Below are positions 18,185-29,481 of a stretch of DNA of 64,000 nucleotides, one piece after another. Source of the DNA: Paramacrobiotus metropolitanus (taxonomy: Eukaryota > Tardigrada > Eutardigrada > Parachela > Macrobiotidae); contig NW_026570230.1 of NCBI RefSeq assembly GCF_019649055.1, positions 1,860,001 to 1,924,000 of the forward strand. The letters run 5' to 3'. The translations under genes were made by a program, and so were the position numbers. Every line of letters begins with the position of its first letter. Within the stretch, counting starts at the first letter, position 1. The notes under the pieces were generated by a model. That model worked only from the letters and a program-made list of their open reading frames with translations. It had not been told where the DNA came from and searched no databases.

Positions 18185-19560
18185 CTTCCCCAAGATTTCC
18201 TTTGAAATGCGGAGCAGATAGCGAGGGTGCAGCCAAGGTCGTCGCTTTAGCGCATGCTGGCGTTGTAATAATTATCGGTGGTGTTTATTATATTTGTATT
18301 GGTTCGTTAATGCAATTTGTTAGAGTAGCACCATTAGCGAGCTATTCTTATCGTTCACTGGCTTCGGGTCTGTTTTGGAAAGCGGGTAATGGATTTCCGG
18401 ACATACCTTTCCTTGTGCTGATCATCTTATTAGATTAAAGTTGTTAGCGTATTATCAGAAGGATACGGGTGCATTGGATCGGACATGGGCCTTAGAAACT
18501 GTACCATTATCTTCCAGGAGAAATTAGGTGGGTGCCTTTAACACGGTTTGTTCGGTGGATTTGTATGTACTCGTAGTGTGGATATCAGTCTGCCCCTTTA
18601 ATCGGCATTTTCCTTTATACTTCTATTGATTTTTAGCGCATACAATAAGATTCCATGAGCAAAATGAAATTTGGCCAACAAATCACTCTATATCTAAGGT
18701 TAAGGAAGCAATAATTATTGCACCTGTGCGTTGTAAGTCGGCGCACTGTATACGCATTTAAATAAAAAAATTGCCGCTAGATTAACGTAAACTGTTATCC
18801 GTGCATTACAAAGCATTCAAATTTTTGTACAACGATAGTCAATTGTAGTAAAGTGAATTGAATTCGGTTCTGATATTTGTGCATAAAGCAGGACAAAATG
18901 ATAATTAGGAAAAGCTAATGCCGCGCAGATATAACCACTCAAGCGCTCATGCAGTTTGTTGAAACTGTGAATTGATGACTTATTTAGTGCACCTCGATGT
19001 TTGCTACAGTGTTTTGTGTTAGGTACTCCGTACATAGTCTGCGGTATGCCGACAGTTGCGATTGATCAGGTGGTCACTAACAGACTTTACTTAAAAAACA
19101 ATGCGATTGTTAATGGTTTGTAATGTAACTGCCCAATTCATATTTAATACCATACCCATTAACTCGTTTGTACTTTCACCGTAATGAAACTGACAACCCA
19201 AATGAAATATCGCGTTTATAATTTCATGAATCGACAAGACGGGTTGTAATATTATTTTCGCAAAGGTCAAGTGCATTAAATATAAAGATGCAATACGTGC
19301 GCGTGGTATGAATCAGAATTTGTTGGCATCAACTTGTTATCTGTTGGATTAGATTCGAAAATCGATGTCAACTGTTGAAGCTAGCTGACTTCCTAATTAA
19401 TTTTGATACTAATTTTTCACGTCTCAATACAGTATATGGATCCTGCGATATCCTGCTGATTGGTCGGAATGGTATTTATATGGCACAGAACAGATACACA
19501 ACACCATTGCTTCTAAAAACGGCAAAAAAGTAATATCTAAAGTAAGGCTTTGTAAGAAAT
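18185..19560. other. Spacer between GPCR 2 and GPCR 3
   Basis: No gene recognised. It holds second copies of segments seen at 15,235-15,990 and at 16,900-17,040; for example 19,090-19,290 resembles 16,900-17,010 (a CGACAAGAC...AAGGTCAA stretch). This marks the edge of the ~2.5-3 kb duplicated unit. Confidence 0.5.
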
Positions 19561-20695
19561 TCATGTCGAGCCCCGGGTTGCCGTGGTGCTAACGGCTTTA
19601 CTGTGCGAGCGCGATCCCTCCGTTCGCGATCGCGATTCTGTTCCGGATCCGATTTGTGTACTTATACGCAGCGATTTCAAACCACACCGCCGGAATAGCT
19701 CCATCCTGTAGTCTTCCTTCATAAAGAGGAATATGGCCTAAAATGGTCATGCACGTTAACACAACGCTAAGCAAGATACTAGTTTTTCAATGTGAACTGC
19801 ATTTTACCGGGGTGGTGCCATAGCCCACCATGGCGAAGACAGCCAGCCACATGGCCGTCAGCGGCATCGTTATCTTCCGGTCATCCATGATCGGCGTGGC
19901 GACGGTGGCAATGGGCATCACCAGCAAACACACCGTACTCCACAAAAAGGTCACACACATGGTATTAGCGGTAACCAATCGTTTTCGTTCCATACGGCGC
20001 GCATCCTTTTGGTTATCAACCGTACCGTTGATGACCTTTCTCTTGGCCACCATTTTTATATACAACAGAACATATAAAACGGTTGTAAATGCTGACGGTC
20101 CATAAAAGCCAATTAATACAATGACATTGCCCAGTCTTCCAACTGGAAACGGAGTACAGTTGCCTAAAGGATTTAAATCGTACACCAAGCCGATTTTAAA
20201 GAAGCCTAATGCTCCTAAAACTGCAGCCGCACACCATAACACGGACACCACAATCATTTCCTTCCTTTTCTGTGAGAAAGCGCTATAACGATGCGGCAGC
20301 AGCAGCGCCACGATGCGATTGATTGCCACGTACATGTCCAACCAGTTGCCGACGTACCGTAAGGTCATCATAATCCACACAATAACTCCGCATGTTCTGG
20401 GATTGGCGTAGCTCCAATTGACTTCTTTGTTGTAGATCTGAATGGCTAATGTTGGGAAACTGATGAAACACAGCAGCGCATAGGAGGCTAAGCAGTGGGC
20501 AATAAGCAGACCGCAACCGGTTCGCAGTTTGCTGCTGGACGCAATCAAGGCGACAAGAAGCAAATTACCGACGCCTCCGCCAAAGGATAACAGTAAATAC
20601 ACTGATAACCACTCGATGACCCTTCGCACGGGAAGGTGGATGTCGGAACTGTTATAAAATGAATTGCTGGGAAAGGTCACGTTCGCCCACGACAT
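19561..20695 (-). CDS. Rhodopsin-like GPCR 3
   Basis: Intact two-exon receptor, 354 aa. Exon 1 is 20695-19808 (296 codons, ending GYGTTP), a 70-bp phase-0 intron follows, and exon 2 is 19737-19561 (58 codons plus TGA). The tail begins AIFLFMKEDYRMELFRRCG and ends RGST, almost the same as GPCR 2. N-terminus MSWANVTFPSNS with glycosylation sites, TM1 region GGGVGNLLLVALIAS, TM3 end MYVAINRIVALLLPHRYSAF, and TM6 region ANTMCVTFLWSTVCLLVMPI. Asn replaces Asp/Glu at the DRY position. The third intracellular loop is short and basic (KRKVINGTVDNQKDARRMERKR). Membership of the local receptor family is certain; the ligand is not known. Confidence 0.9.
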
Positions 20696-22735
20696 TATAA
20701 ATCCGTTTTCCGCTGTGTGTGCAGGAAGCGCGTCGGTAGCCGCCCTATATCTTCGTTGTTAAATATCGGATGAGTTCATTATTTGCTTCGTCTGTTTCAG
20801 GACAGCACCATTAGTGAAGCTTTCTCCTTGGTGACGAGCGCAGATTCTGTTTTTGGAAAGTGCCTAATGGATTTCTGGCAAAGATGCACTTTTTATTGTA
20901 ATATGATGCTCTTCTCTTAGGGCTCCATAACGCTTTTGGGTGTGCTTGTTGTCTGCACTACGCACGTCCTGTTTTCCGAGTCGACTATTTACCGAATTAT
21001 CTACAGGCGTGTAAGTGTCTGTTAGAGATAGGCATCGGATAGGAATATCCGATTTTATACCATCCGAATCCGAATTTCGGATAGATAAAAGGTAATTATC
21101 CGAAACGTTCGATGCGGATTAAGATAAGGATAATGTCCCGTAGCATTCGGATAAGGTCGGATAATAGCCCGATCCCACCCAGACAGACAGACACTGTCTA
21201 CTTGTAGGCGTAGGATATACAGTATAGGTGACTAGGTACTTGTATATATAAGAACTTCGTGGGACTAATACTATTCGACGTGTTTTTTATTACGGAGTCT
21301 TCAGTGCATTTTGCTGCGTATGGCTCTATATTTCCAGGGCAAAAAGGACGAGCACTTAATACGGTAAATTAATCAAACTGTGAAAAGCATCATTAGCGAT
21401 CGTGACCTTGAATTTATATAGGTGATGCGATATACTGTGTGTGCTTACTTGTGAACAATGTACAAAATAAGTCAAACAAAACGTAAGTAGTATTACAATG
21501 CTAAAGCAACAACTTCACCGGTAACAATTAAACTCACATTTCTTCGTTTAATTAATGCAAAAACTGCGGAAGATTGCTGCGCGCAATTACACAATGCACG
21601 CAATGACCGTCGATGTTAACGGACTAAGCAGCTGTCTGCCGAATTCAGATTTTAGCAACAAACCATATATCATCGCTCTGCTCGACATGAAAGTTGGAAC
21701 CAGGGTTATTCAAGAAAGATATTCCTGTATTCCACATGCGTGGAGCATTGATCTTGCCATATTTAATGGATTCTGGGCAACAAACGGTCTTCGTAAGAGA
21801 CAGTTTATTTCGGCAGTGGTGTCATTAAAATTTACAAAGGACTTTTGTTACCTTTTGTAATATGAAAACCGCGTATAAGAGATGCGCGCATTCCGCCTTT
21901 TAATCGACGGCGTGGGAATTTATGTACGGTACCAGTATGCAAACCTGGGCTGCGGCGAAAGCTGCTTGGGTTCTTCTTCTGCGTTGCAGATACGTAACGT
22001 AACAAAGTGTGGGGTAGTAACAAAAGCTAATCCACTGTGACAAACACCTCGACGGTTAAAATCATAAAGCTATATTTTAAAGCATCTTATGTGCCTCATC
22101 ATAATTTTTAAAGCATCTTAAGCAACTCATTTAAAAAAGCTATATCCTGATGCTGATGTGCATATAAATTATCTGCTAAATTTAAATTCTTTCGCTCCCA
22201 CCCTTCCTGTAAGGTGCAAAACGCATGCCTAGTGCGCTATTAATCGTTTAAAGGCGAGTCAGGAAGGTATGAATCGAAAACTGTTGTTGTACCTACGTAA
22301 CTCATTTAATGCTGCAAGAAGCGTGCTCGTAATACTTTTTTTAGTTAGTGTAAATTTGAGGTGACTTTGATATTTGAGGCGATTTTGCACGGCAGGAGGG
22401 ACGTAGTCACGTAGGTGAACGCATAGCGATTATGTGTTTAAATTTAATCCGAGGCAAAACCGTTTTCGTAAGCGAGTTTGTGTGAGGCCGTCTAATTAAT
22501 TTTAGGGATCCTTGTCATGCTACTACCGGTAGTATGAACTTCACTAGTGGATTCATGAATTTGTTGTTCTATACGCGTCCGAGCAGGTCTTTGTCAATAA
22601 CGTTTTGCTCTACAGGTCTTTCTCATTGTTTCTGCAAGCAACTTTCGCCAGCGATAGTAAACCCAATGAGCAAATGCATCTTGGAGTTGCTTCATTTTTT
22701 ATTTATTGAGTAATTTCTTTGTACATAGAGCCCTT
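20696..22735. other. Spacer between GPCR 3 and GPCR 4
   Basis: The first ~250 bases resemble the upstream regions of GPCRs 1 and 2. A CGGAT-rich repeat lies at 21033-21178 and is listed separately. ORFs at 21555-21860 (+) and 21832-22023 (-) match no family I recognise and are not supported as genes. Confidence 0.4.
21033..21178. repeat. CGGAT-rich short interspersed repeat, possibly a degraded hAT-type MITE
   Basis: Starts TAGAGATAGGCATCGG and contains many direct and inverted copies of ATCCGA/TCGGAT. It ends near GGATAATAGCCCGATCCC. The left end resembles the TAGAGATGGGCA terminus of the hAT-like element at 38534-39517. No clear target-site duplication was found, so the class assignment is tentative. 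Confidence 0.4.
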
Positions 22736-23853
22736 TCAGTCCCGCAGCTCAAGTATCTCTTCCTTCCCCGTAACGCGGCTAGAGCGTGTTCTTTTATCAT
22801 GCCTAGAATCCGTTCCCGATCCGATCTTTGTCGTTGTTTGAACCGGTTTCTTCCCAGCCACTCGGAGCAGCTCAACCCGGTAGTCTTCTTTCATCAGTAA
22901 GAATATGAACTGAAAGGTCACATCACTGTTGCCCGAAATCGATATTGAGTGGACAAATATCTTACCGGTGTGAGAGCGTATCCAAGCACAGGAAAAATCG
23001 CCAACCACAGCCAGGTTAAAGGTAATGCAATCTCTTGTCCACTTACAGCCGGGGTAGCGGACACGGCAATCGGCATAACCAGAAAACACGCGGTGCTCCA
23101 CAAAAACGACACACACATCATATTCGCCGTCGTCATGCGCTTTTGCTGGATTTTACGAGCGGCTCGCTGCGCTTCATCCGCCCCGCTGACCTTTCGTCGA
23201 AATACCATTTTGATATAGATCGCAACGTACGAGATGGCGGTGAAAATGGAAGGACCATAAAATCCCAAGAAAAAAATTAGGTTACCGACTTTTCCACTAG
23301 GAAACGGTGTACAGTTCCCTAATGCAGTTGGAATATAAAGTAAACCAATGTTAAAACAACCAAGAAGCGCAAAAACTCCTGCCAAACACCATATGACAAT
23401 CACGGCCGTGGTTTCTTTCTCCTTCTTGGAGAAGGCGGTATAACGGTGCGGCATGCAGAGAGCCACAACGCGATTAGCGGCAATGTACATATCCAGCCAA
23501 CTGCCAGCAAACCGCGAGGTCATCATAATCCACAACATAATCCCGCAGTGCAGATTCTCTGTGATATGTTTAATCTGTTTTTCGTACACTTCCACACCGA
23601 TGCTGGGGAAACTGATGGAACAGAGAACGGCGTAAGCCACCAGACAATGCGCTATGAGCAGTCCACAGCCGGTGCGCAGTTTGCGATTGGAGGCGATCAA
23701 GGCGACGATAACAATGTTGCCGAGGGCCCCGCTGAAGCTGAGGAGCAAATTTACGGTGAACCATTCCATGACCCGTTGCGCAGGAAGATGGGTTCCGCCA
23801 GTTTTGTTAGTGAAGTAACTGGCGTTGTTAACAAAGGTCACATTTGGCTGCAT
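22736..23853 (-). CDS. Rhodopsin-like GPCR 4
   Basis: Intact two-exon receptor, 353 aa. Exon 1 is 23853-22966 (296 codons, ending GYALTP), a 56-bp phase-0 intron ends TGACCTTTCAG, and exon 2 is 22909-22736 (FIFLLMKEDYRVELLRVAG, then a charged tail ending LELRD). The start MQPNVTFVNNAS has glycosylation sites. The Cys pair (ENLHCGI, LGNCTPF), TM3 end AANRVVALCMPHRYTAF and a basic third loop (RRKVSGADEAQRAARKIQQK) are present. It forms a closer subfamily with the broken copy at 25.4-26.5 kb, which shares coding and upstream sequence. No frame defects seen. Confidence 0.9.
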
Positions 23854-25432
23854 GCTGAACGCACAGTATCTTCGATTGAGGGGTCAAGGAGCTTCGCAAC
23901 CAGTAAGTCGATAGTGTGATTGTGGGCTTATTAATTGGCGCGTTGCACTGCAAATCTGGGAGTAAGGTAAACGCATCCGTTTTTCTGTGTAGGCAGAATG
24001 TGGTATGCTTTGAAGTGTGTTATAAAAGGAAGGCTTAATGGAACGCCGTGTCAGCAGTTTTTCTATTAATACAAAGACGTCATATGCATGCGCAGGTAAA
24101 ATATCAGGGACACCTGAACTGGTTTTGCTGTTAATATTTGGTTGCTGTTCAAGGTAAAATTTGCCGGTATTGCATTAACGTCTGTCTAAATGCACTTTTG
24201 AGAAGCTCATACCGTTAACAGCATCAAAATTAAAAATAGTTTGTCCGCGAATTCCGAAATAGCCGGCTGGTGGTTATACAACATGAAACATGCCGTTCTA
24301 AAGACGGCGTGTTGTGCTCCGACGATGTCTAAAGCACGTCAAAAAATTGCTTGCCGTAGAACCGGGTTTATTTCTGAAAACCTTGAGCGATCCGGACATT
24401 GCTTTCAAGAAAAACACATTATTTTTTCTAAAAAAACGACTGATTTTTGCTCGGTAATCGTTCTTTAGCGCGAGAAAAAAACACCGCTGACTGAAAGGTC
24501 ACCGGCTTGAAACATTGCTGTATGTGCAACATTAAAGAATCGCATGCCGGTGTGTTGGTACAATAGGCAATCAATATAATTATGGAAGCTCGTGTTTTGG
24601 ATAAAGCTGCTTTGAGTCTTGGGTGCATTTGTATAACGCAAAAATATGTGGACAGCATCGTCATCCGCTGCGATAAACACTACGCGGGATGGAATCGTAT
24701 AAGGTTTACTTGGTTTACTTTGAAGCATAATGCACCGTCTGCAAGCTCGTTTGTTAAATTCTGTACCTGACGCATAATACCTTTAAGTCTTACACTTCCT
24801 GGCGGGTGCGAAACGCGGGCCTGGTGTTTTATTAACCGCTGAAAGCCAGGTTGGAGAGGTATGAAGTGAGAATTATTGCTGTACCTCAAAGCTACTTTAC
24901 TTTGCACAAAGCGTTAATGCGTAGAGCGTAAATTTGTAATACCGATTCAGTTTCAAATTTAACAGGGTAATTGTAAAATGGACGCAGACAAGAAAACAAA
25001 CTTATATCCGCTTATATCCGTTTGTACTTATATCCGCTATGCGTGCACATTTAATCGAAAGACAGACTGTTCTCAAAAGTACTTCTAAAATTTAGAGCTA
25101 CAATCAGGTATACAGATATATTATCAGAGTGATCAGTGATTATAATTTTAGTGCCATAATATCTTTGTCACCTATATTACTTGAGTAGTACGGACGGACT
25201 TGCACTATTACATAATAATTTACGTTTATGAATGGATGGTTCCATAGGCGTCCGAGCAGATTTGGTTTCACATGTTTATTTTTGCGCTAATTGTACGTAT
25301 TACCATTGTAGGCCGTTTTTGTCCACTTGCACTTTGCAGTAAATTAAAAGAATAAAATGCAGTAATTCGGGTTATTTTATTTTTTGATAGATCAAGTATT
25401 TTTCACAGCGGCAGCAGGCAGTATGTGTCCTT
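23854..25432. other. Spacer between GPCR 4 and GPCR 5 (contains the relic exon)
   Basis: The first ~220 bases resemble the region above GPCR 5 (26,547-26,820), again showing duplication with flanks. Three near-tandem copies of CTTATATCCG lie at about 24,999-25,036. Apart from the relic exon at 24,425-24,499 no coding sequence was recognised. Confidence 0.4.
24425..24499 (-). pseudogene. Relic of a GPCR C-terminal exon
   Basis: Read on the minus strand, TGACCTTTCAG is followed by a stretch containing AAAGAACGATTACCGAGC, which matches the acceptor plus KDDYRAE region of the tail exon of the GPCR at 29,482-29,655. The rest is unreadable and no exon 1 was found upstream up to 25.4 kb. It is best explained as the remnant of another array member. 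Confidence 0.55.
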
Positions 25433-26546
25433 TTAACCCCGCAGCTCAAGTGCCTCTTCTTTGCCGGTAACGCGGGTAGAGCGTGTTCCTTTATCATGCC
25501 TGGAATCCGTTCCCGATCCGATCTTTGTCGTCGGTTTCTTCTTCCCGATCAGTTTCAGCAGCTCAAGCCGGTAGTCTTCTTTCATCAGTAAGAATATAAA
25601 CTGAAAGGTCACATATATGTTTCACCAAATAAGAATTAGCTGGACTTGATATCTTACCGGGGTGAAAGCGTACCCAGCACGGGAACAATCCCCAACCACA
25701 ATCCTGCCAGGGGCAACAGGATCTCTTGTCCACTCACAACCGGGGTTACGGACACGACAATCGGCATAACCAGGTAGCAAGCGGTGCTCCCAAAAAAGGA
25801 TACACACATCATATTAGCCGTTGTCATGCGTTTTTGCTGGATTTTACGAGCGGCTCGCTGTGTTTCATCCACTCCACTGACCTTTCGTCGAAATACCATT
25901 TTGATGTAGATGGCAACGTACGAAATGGCAGAAAAAATAGAAGGACCATAAAACCCCACAAACAGAATTAAGTTACCGAGCTTTCCATTGGGAAACGGCG
26001 TACAGTTTCCTAGCGGAGTGGAAATATAAACCATCCCTATGCCAAAACAGCCACGGGAAAAAAAACTCCCGAGATGCACCATATGACAATCACCGCAATG
26101 GTTTGTTTCTGCTTCTTGGAGAATGCGTTATACCGGTGCGGCATGCAGAGCGCCACAACACGATTGGCGGCAATGTACATGTCCAGCCAACTGCCGGCAA
26201 ACCGTGCGGTCATCATAATTCACATGATAATCCCGCAGTGCGGATTCGCGATGACATGGTTGTTCTGTTTCTCATACACAGCCACACCGATGATGGGGAA
26301 GCTGATGGAACAGAGAATGGCGTAGGCCACCAGAGAGTGCGCTATGAGTAGTCCACAGCCGATACGCAGTTTGTGACTGGAGGCGATTAGGGCGACGATA
26401 ACGATGTTGCCGAGGGCCCCGCTGAAGCTGAGGAGCGTGTTAACAGTAAACCATTCGATGACCCGTCGCGCGGAAAGGCCGTGGGTTTCGCCGGAGCGAT
26501 TAGTCCAGCAACTCGCGTTGTCAGCAAAGGTCACGTTTGGCTGCAT
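25433..26546 (-). pseudogene. Rhodopsin-like GPCR 5, broken by a stop and two frameshifts
   Basis: Near copy of GPCR 4. Exon 1 spans 26546-25658 and exon 2 25600-25433. The N-terminal part reads MQPNVTFADNAS through TM3, where a conserved Trp codon is TGA (HCGIIM followed by stop at about 26,226). A frameshift lies near 26,050-26,060 in a T-rich run (GVFF region). A second lies near 25,682, where the TM7 GY codons are one base short. The conserved FLWSTAC of TM6 is FFGSTAC. Exon 2 is fully open (FIFLLMKEDYRLELLKLIG to ELRG). Exon 1 is 889 nt against an expected 891, consistent with two single-base losses. The in-frame TGA cannot be explained by an indel error, so a pseudogene is the best call. 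Confidence 0.85.
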
Positions 26547-27255
26547 GCTGAACGCACCGTATTTTCGACAAAAGGGTCAAAGATATTACAGCTTTGCTAC
26601 CAGTAAACCGGTAGTGTGACTGTGGGCGACCCCCTCCGGCTAATATTTATCTGCGTCCTCTACACTACTAATCTGGGAGTAAGCTAAGTGCATCCGTTTT
26701 TCCGTGTTGGCAGAATGTGGGTTGTAGCATGCACGCACGGATTATAAAGAAGAACCTTAATGGAACATTTTGTAACTAACTTTTGTGAAGACGTCATATG
26801 CAGATGAAATAGTGAGCGTTATCGAAGATAAAGCGGTTAATTAGAAGCGAGCGGCCTCCTCCTTTCATCATCTTCATCGGCACCAGCTTAATGCACCGCG
26901 TCTGATTTATTGGCCAGCGCCCAGCTGCAAGATTCTCCCTCGGACGTGTTAATTACCTTGTTGTTTTCCATGCGTGTGGCTGTGCCTATATAAATGCTGC
27001 GAGTAACGTAGTCTAAGAATTATTGTCTAGTTGCAGCGTTGGTGTGAATTTGCTTCAGAAGATCTTGGGAAATTGACGTGACCTTTTTGGTGTTTTCAAC
27101 TTATTCAAGTAAAGTTCTTATCGACTTTTAATTTCATTCTATGGTACACGTGAATAGATGGTTATTCGCAGATAAGGTTTTCATCTCATCGACGGCTATA
27201 TTTGTTATTGATTTCATCAGTTATTTTCGTTTTGCGTTGTATTTAAATCGTCATT
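26547..27255. other. Spacer with promoter-like sequence upstream of the 27.3 kb ORF
   Basis: No gene. The first part is a copy of the upstream region of GPCR 4. A TATA-like box at 26,996-27,003 lies about 255 bases upstream of the ORF at 27,256 and could drive it. Confidence 0.35.
26996..27003 (+). promoter_or_regulatory. TATA-like box upstream of the retroelement-like ORF
   Basis: The sequence CTATATAAATGC lies in the stretch leading to the ATG at 27,256 with a long open leader between. The assignment rests only on the motif and position. Confidence 0.3.
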
Positions 27256-27921
27256 ATGCCACCTAAAAAGCCTATCGTCGGTGGTGTCGCCAAGAAAGCT
27301 CCTACGCGACGCAACGCAGGTTTAAAAATCACCTCTTCGGTTGACTCCCGTGCTGATGCGTTGGCGGAACTGATTGTCAAGCATAAGCAGCTATCTGAGG
27401 AAATTGCCAAGCTGACGAATGATTCTGTTTCCCGTTTATCATCGGCTTCTCCGGTTCACAATGCCACGAACGCCGGTACTCAGATTGCTGCAGGTAATGG
27501 CAGTGTAGTTTACGTTCCAACCGGGAATAGTAGTTCACAATTCTTTGACCGTTCGGGTCTTAAGCTGTCCTCTCAGCATGCTATCCCGTCTGCCGATATC
27601 AGTGATTTGCCTTCGGTGTCAGACAAGTTGGTTCCCTTGTTGTTTGACCACTCTGTCTTTATCGATTTTCTCGAGCTAATGCCTGTTACGCATGCGACTG
27701 ATTTTTCATCGCCGAAAATACGCCGAGATGTTTTGGGTCATGTGTCTATCGTAAGCTCTGCAAGCCGACGGGCTTCATCTATGACCTTTGCGCAGTGGGT
27801 CCGAGCTTATCATATTTTCTTCCGTTATCGGACTTATAACCGAAACAATAACAATCTATTGAAAGACTTGCACTGCAGATACAGGCAAACATCAGTTGGC
27901 ATGTACGACCAGCGGACATAA
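27256..27921 (+). mobile_element. Gag-like / DIRS-type retroelement ORF fragment (221 aa)
   Basis: Single open frame with a basic N-terminus (MPPKKPIVGGVAKKAPTRR), a short helical segment (ELIVKHKQLSEEIAKL) and a Ser/Thr-rich middle. The C-terminal part contains MTFAQWVRAYHIFFRYR and later VGMYDQR. This resembles the pattern of a Trp-containing helix followed by a Tyr-Asp motif seen in ORF1/gag-like proteins of tyrosine-recombinase (DIRS-type) retroelements. The stretch between the two motifs is degraded (Asn run) and the ORF ends early. I recognise the pattern from the family only loosely. Alternatives are a host gene of unknown function or another retroelement class. No recombinase or reverse transcriptase is next to it on this strand. 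Confidence 0.4.
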
Positions 27922-28399
27922 TACGAAGAAGACCGCATGCTGTATGTATGCCGAATGCTTAAATATTCATAATAACTGCTGTTCAGGAAGGTTTACGTAT
28001 TTGCAACTGTATACAGAATTGTGCACTTGAGAATCCCATGCAGCAGTTACATCCGAATAATGCCAATTTACCCGAAGAGCCGGATACTGGTCGTACATCA
28101 GTATGCTGGTTAATTACTAGAGTATAGAGTAGGTGTTCTTGATTTCTTATTGTGCCTTTCTGCGCAGTTTTCAGCAAAAGCGGTTACAGACTATGCATGT
28201 AACATACACGTATTGTCGGCTATTGACATATGGTCAGCTTGTTTAACTACTGCAATAATAAAATTCTTTCACGCTTTTAAAAATTAACACTTTTTCTACA
28301 GAATGTGGCTTTGCGGTGTAAACAGGTCTGACTATCAGTCAATTGTGAGATTTTATTTTTCAATATGTACAGCAACGAGCACCACTCAGTCTAATACAA
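27922..28399. other. Gap between two retroelement pieces
   Basis: No coding sequence, repeat or RNA gene was recognised. It separates the plus-strand gag-like ORF from the minus-strand endonuclease-like fragment. Confidence 0.3.
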
Positions 28400-29169
28400 T
28401 CAAATGAAGAATTTGTCACAGTTAACACGAGAAGGGACTGTGCTTAATATGCTCATAGCATTACCCCGCATAATCTCCAAACTTAAACGTTGAAACAAAA
28501 AACAAGTGGAACGACTCTCGCCTGTTCGCATAAACAGTTTCTTACCAATCTCTTTCAACAAAACAATTGTGCCATTACAGTATGTGCCAAATGTCTCGCA
28601 TGTAATGGGAACAAAATGACAACGATCAGTAAGCGACTTGTACTTCCCCATCTTGACAGTGAATGCCAATTCGGCGGCGGCGCCCGCACACTTCGAGGTT
28701 GCGTCAATATACGAATCCGCCATCGTGTCTCTGCATGTCACGTCCCAGACTAGCGGTTGTCCACGGTACCACTTCCATCGCGTAGCCCCATCCGGCCGCT
28801 TTCCGTTTTCACGCAAAAATCCCACAGGCTCAGGATAAGATTCAATGCCGGCATTCCACAAAATAATATCGTTAATACCGTTATGCCGTTCCCTCCTACC
28901 AACACCTTTTTGGCAGGCTAGTCCGTGGTATCCATTTTCCGTTACGTCTTTTCCACATCTGACACAGGAGTGAGGCTCTACGATCCTAGCGCCAAGCCAC
29001 AGTCTACAGAAATACGGAAAGTCTGGTCATCCAGGAAGTGGTTACCGAATACCTTTGCAGGAAGAGCGTTGAGCCAGGCCCCGGCATATTTAGTGCTGAC
29101 TGCTCTCAGATGTGCTTCAGTTCGCTTATCATCTCCAACATTATTCCACAAGATATCAACATCAGTCAA
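28400..29169 (-). mobile_element. C-terminal fragment of a retroelement polyprotein (zinc finger plus endonuclease-like domain)
   Basis: Reads in two frames joined by one frameshift near 28,990. Order on the minus strand: KYAGAWLNALP, then a CCHC-type finger (CVRCGKDVTENGYHGLAC) followed by GRRERHNGINDI, then a region with RPDGATRWKWYRGQPLVWDVT, KMGKYKSL, CHFVPITCETFG and FLFQRLSLEIMRGNAMSIL. This order and these motifs are characteristic of the region after the reverse transcriptase in a widespread class of animal retroelements; the RPDG...WD.T...K..KY...E set resembles a restriction-endonuclease-like active site. No reverse transcriptase motifs are present in the window, so this is a 3' remnant. 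The element class is not certain. Confidence 0.7.
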
Positions 29170-29481
29170 TTAGTAATGTTCGTTCAGCCTCACTTCGCAA
29201 CATCAACAGCTAGAGTAGTGAGCACGTCATTTTGCACATCTACCCAGTAGACGTCTTTACGAATACTCATTTCAGCTAACAGCGATAATTGGACGATCCG
29301 ATGGCTAGAAGTATGGCATACTGCTTTAAAGTGTTCCCGAATGACGCACTACAGAGTTGGCTGCTCTCTACTTCCCACAATACATGCATTATAACGAACA
29401 TTATTTTTAAACTTTATGTTATTTAAAGAACGCTCGGCGCTTGCTCATGGTAAATATCATGCAAGTCTAAAAACGAGGAAG

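Noticed and set aside
21555-21860. 101-codon plus-strand ORF in the GPCR 3-4 spacer
   Set aside because: No similarity to known proteins, no paralogue in the other duplicated units, and no splice or promoter context.
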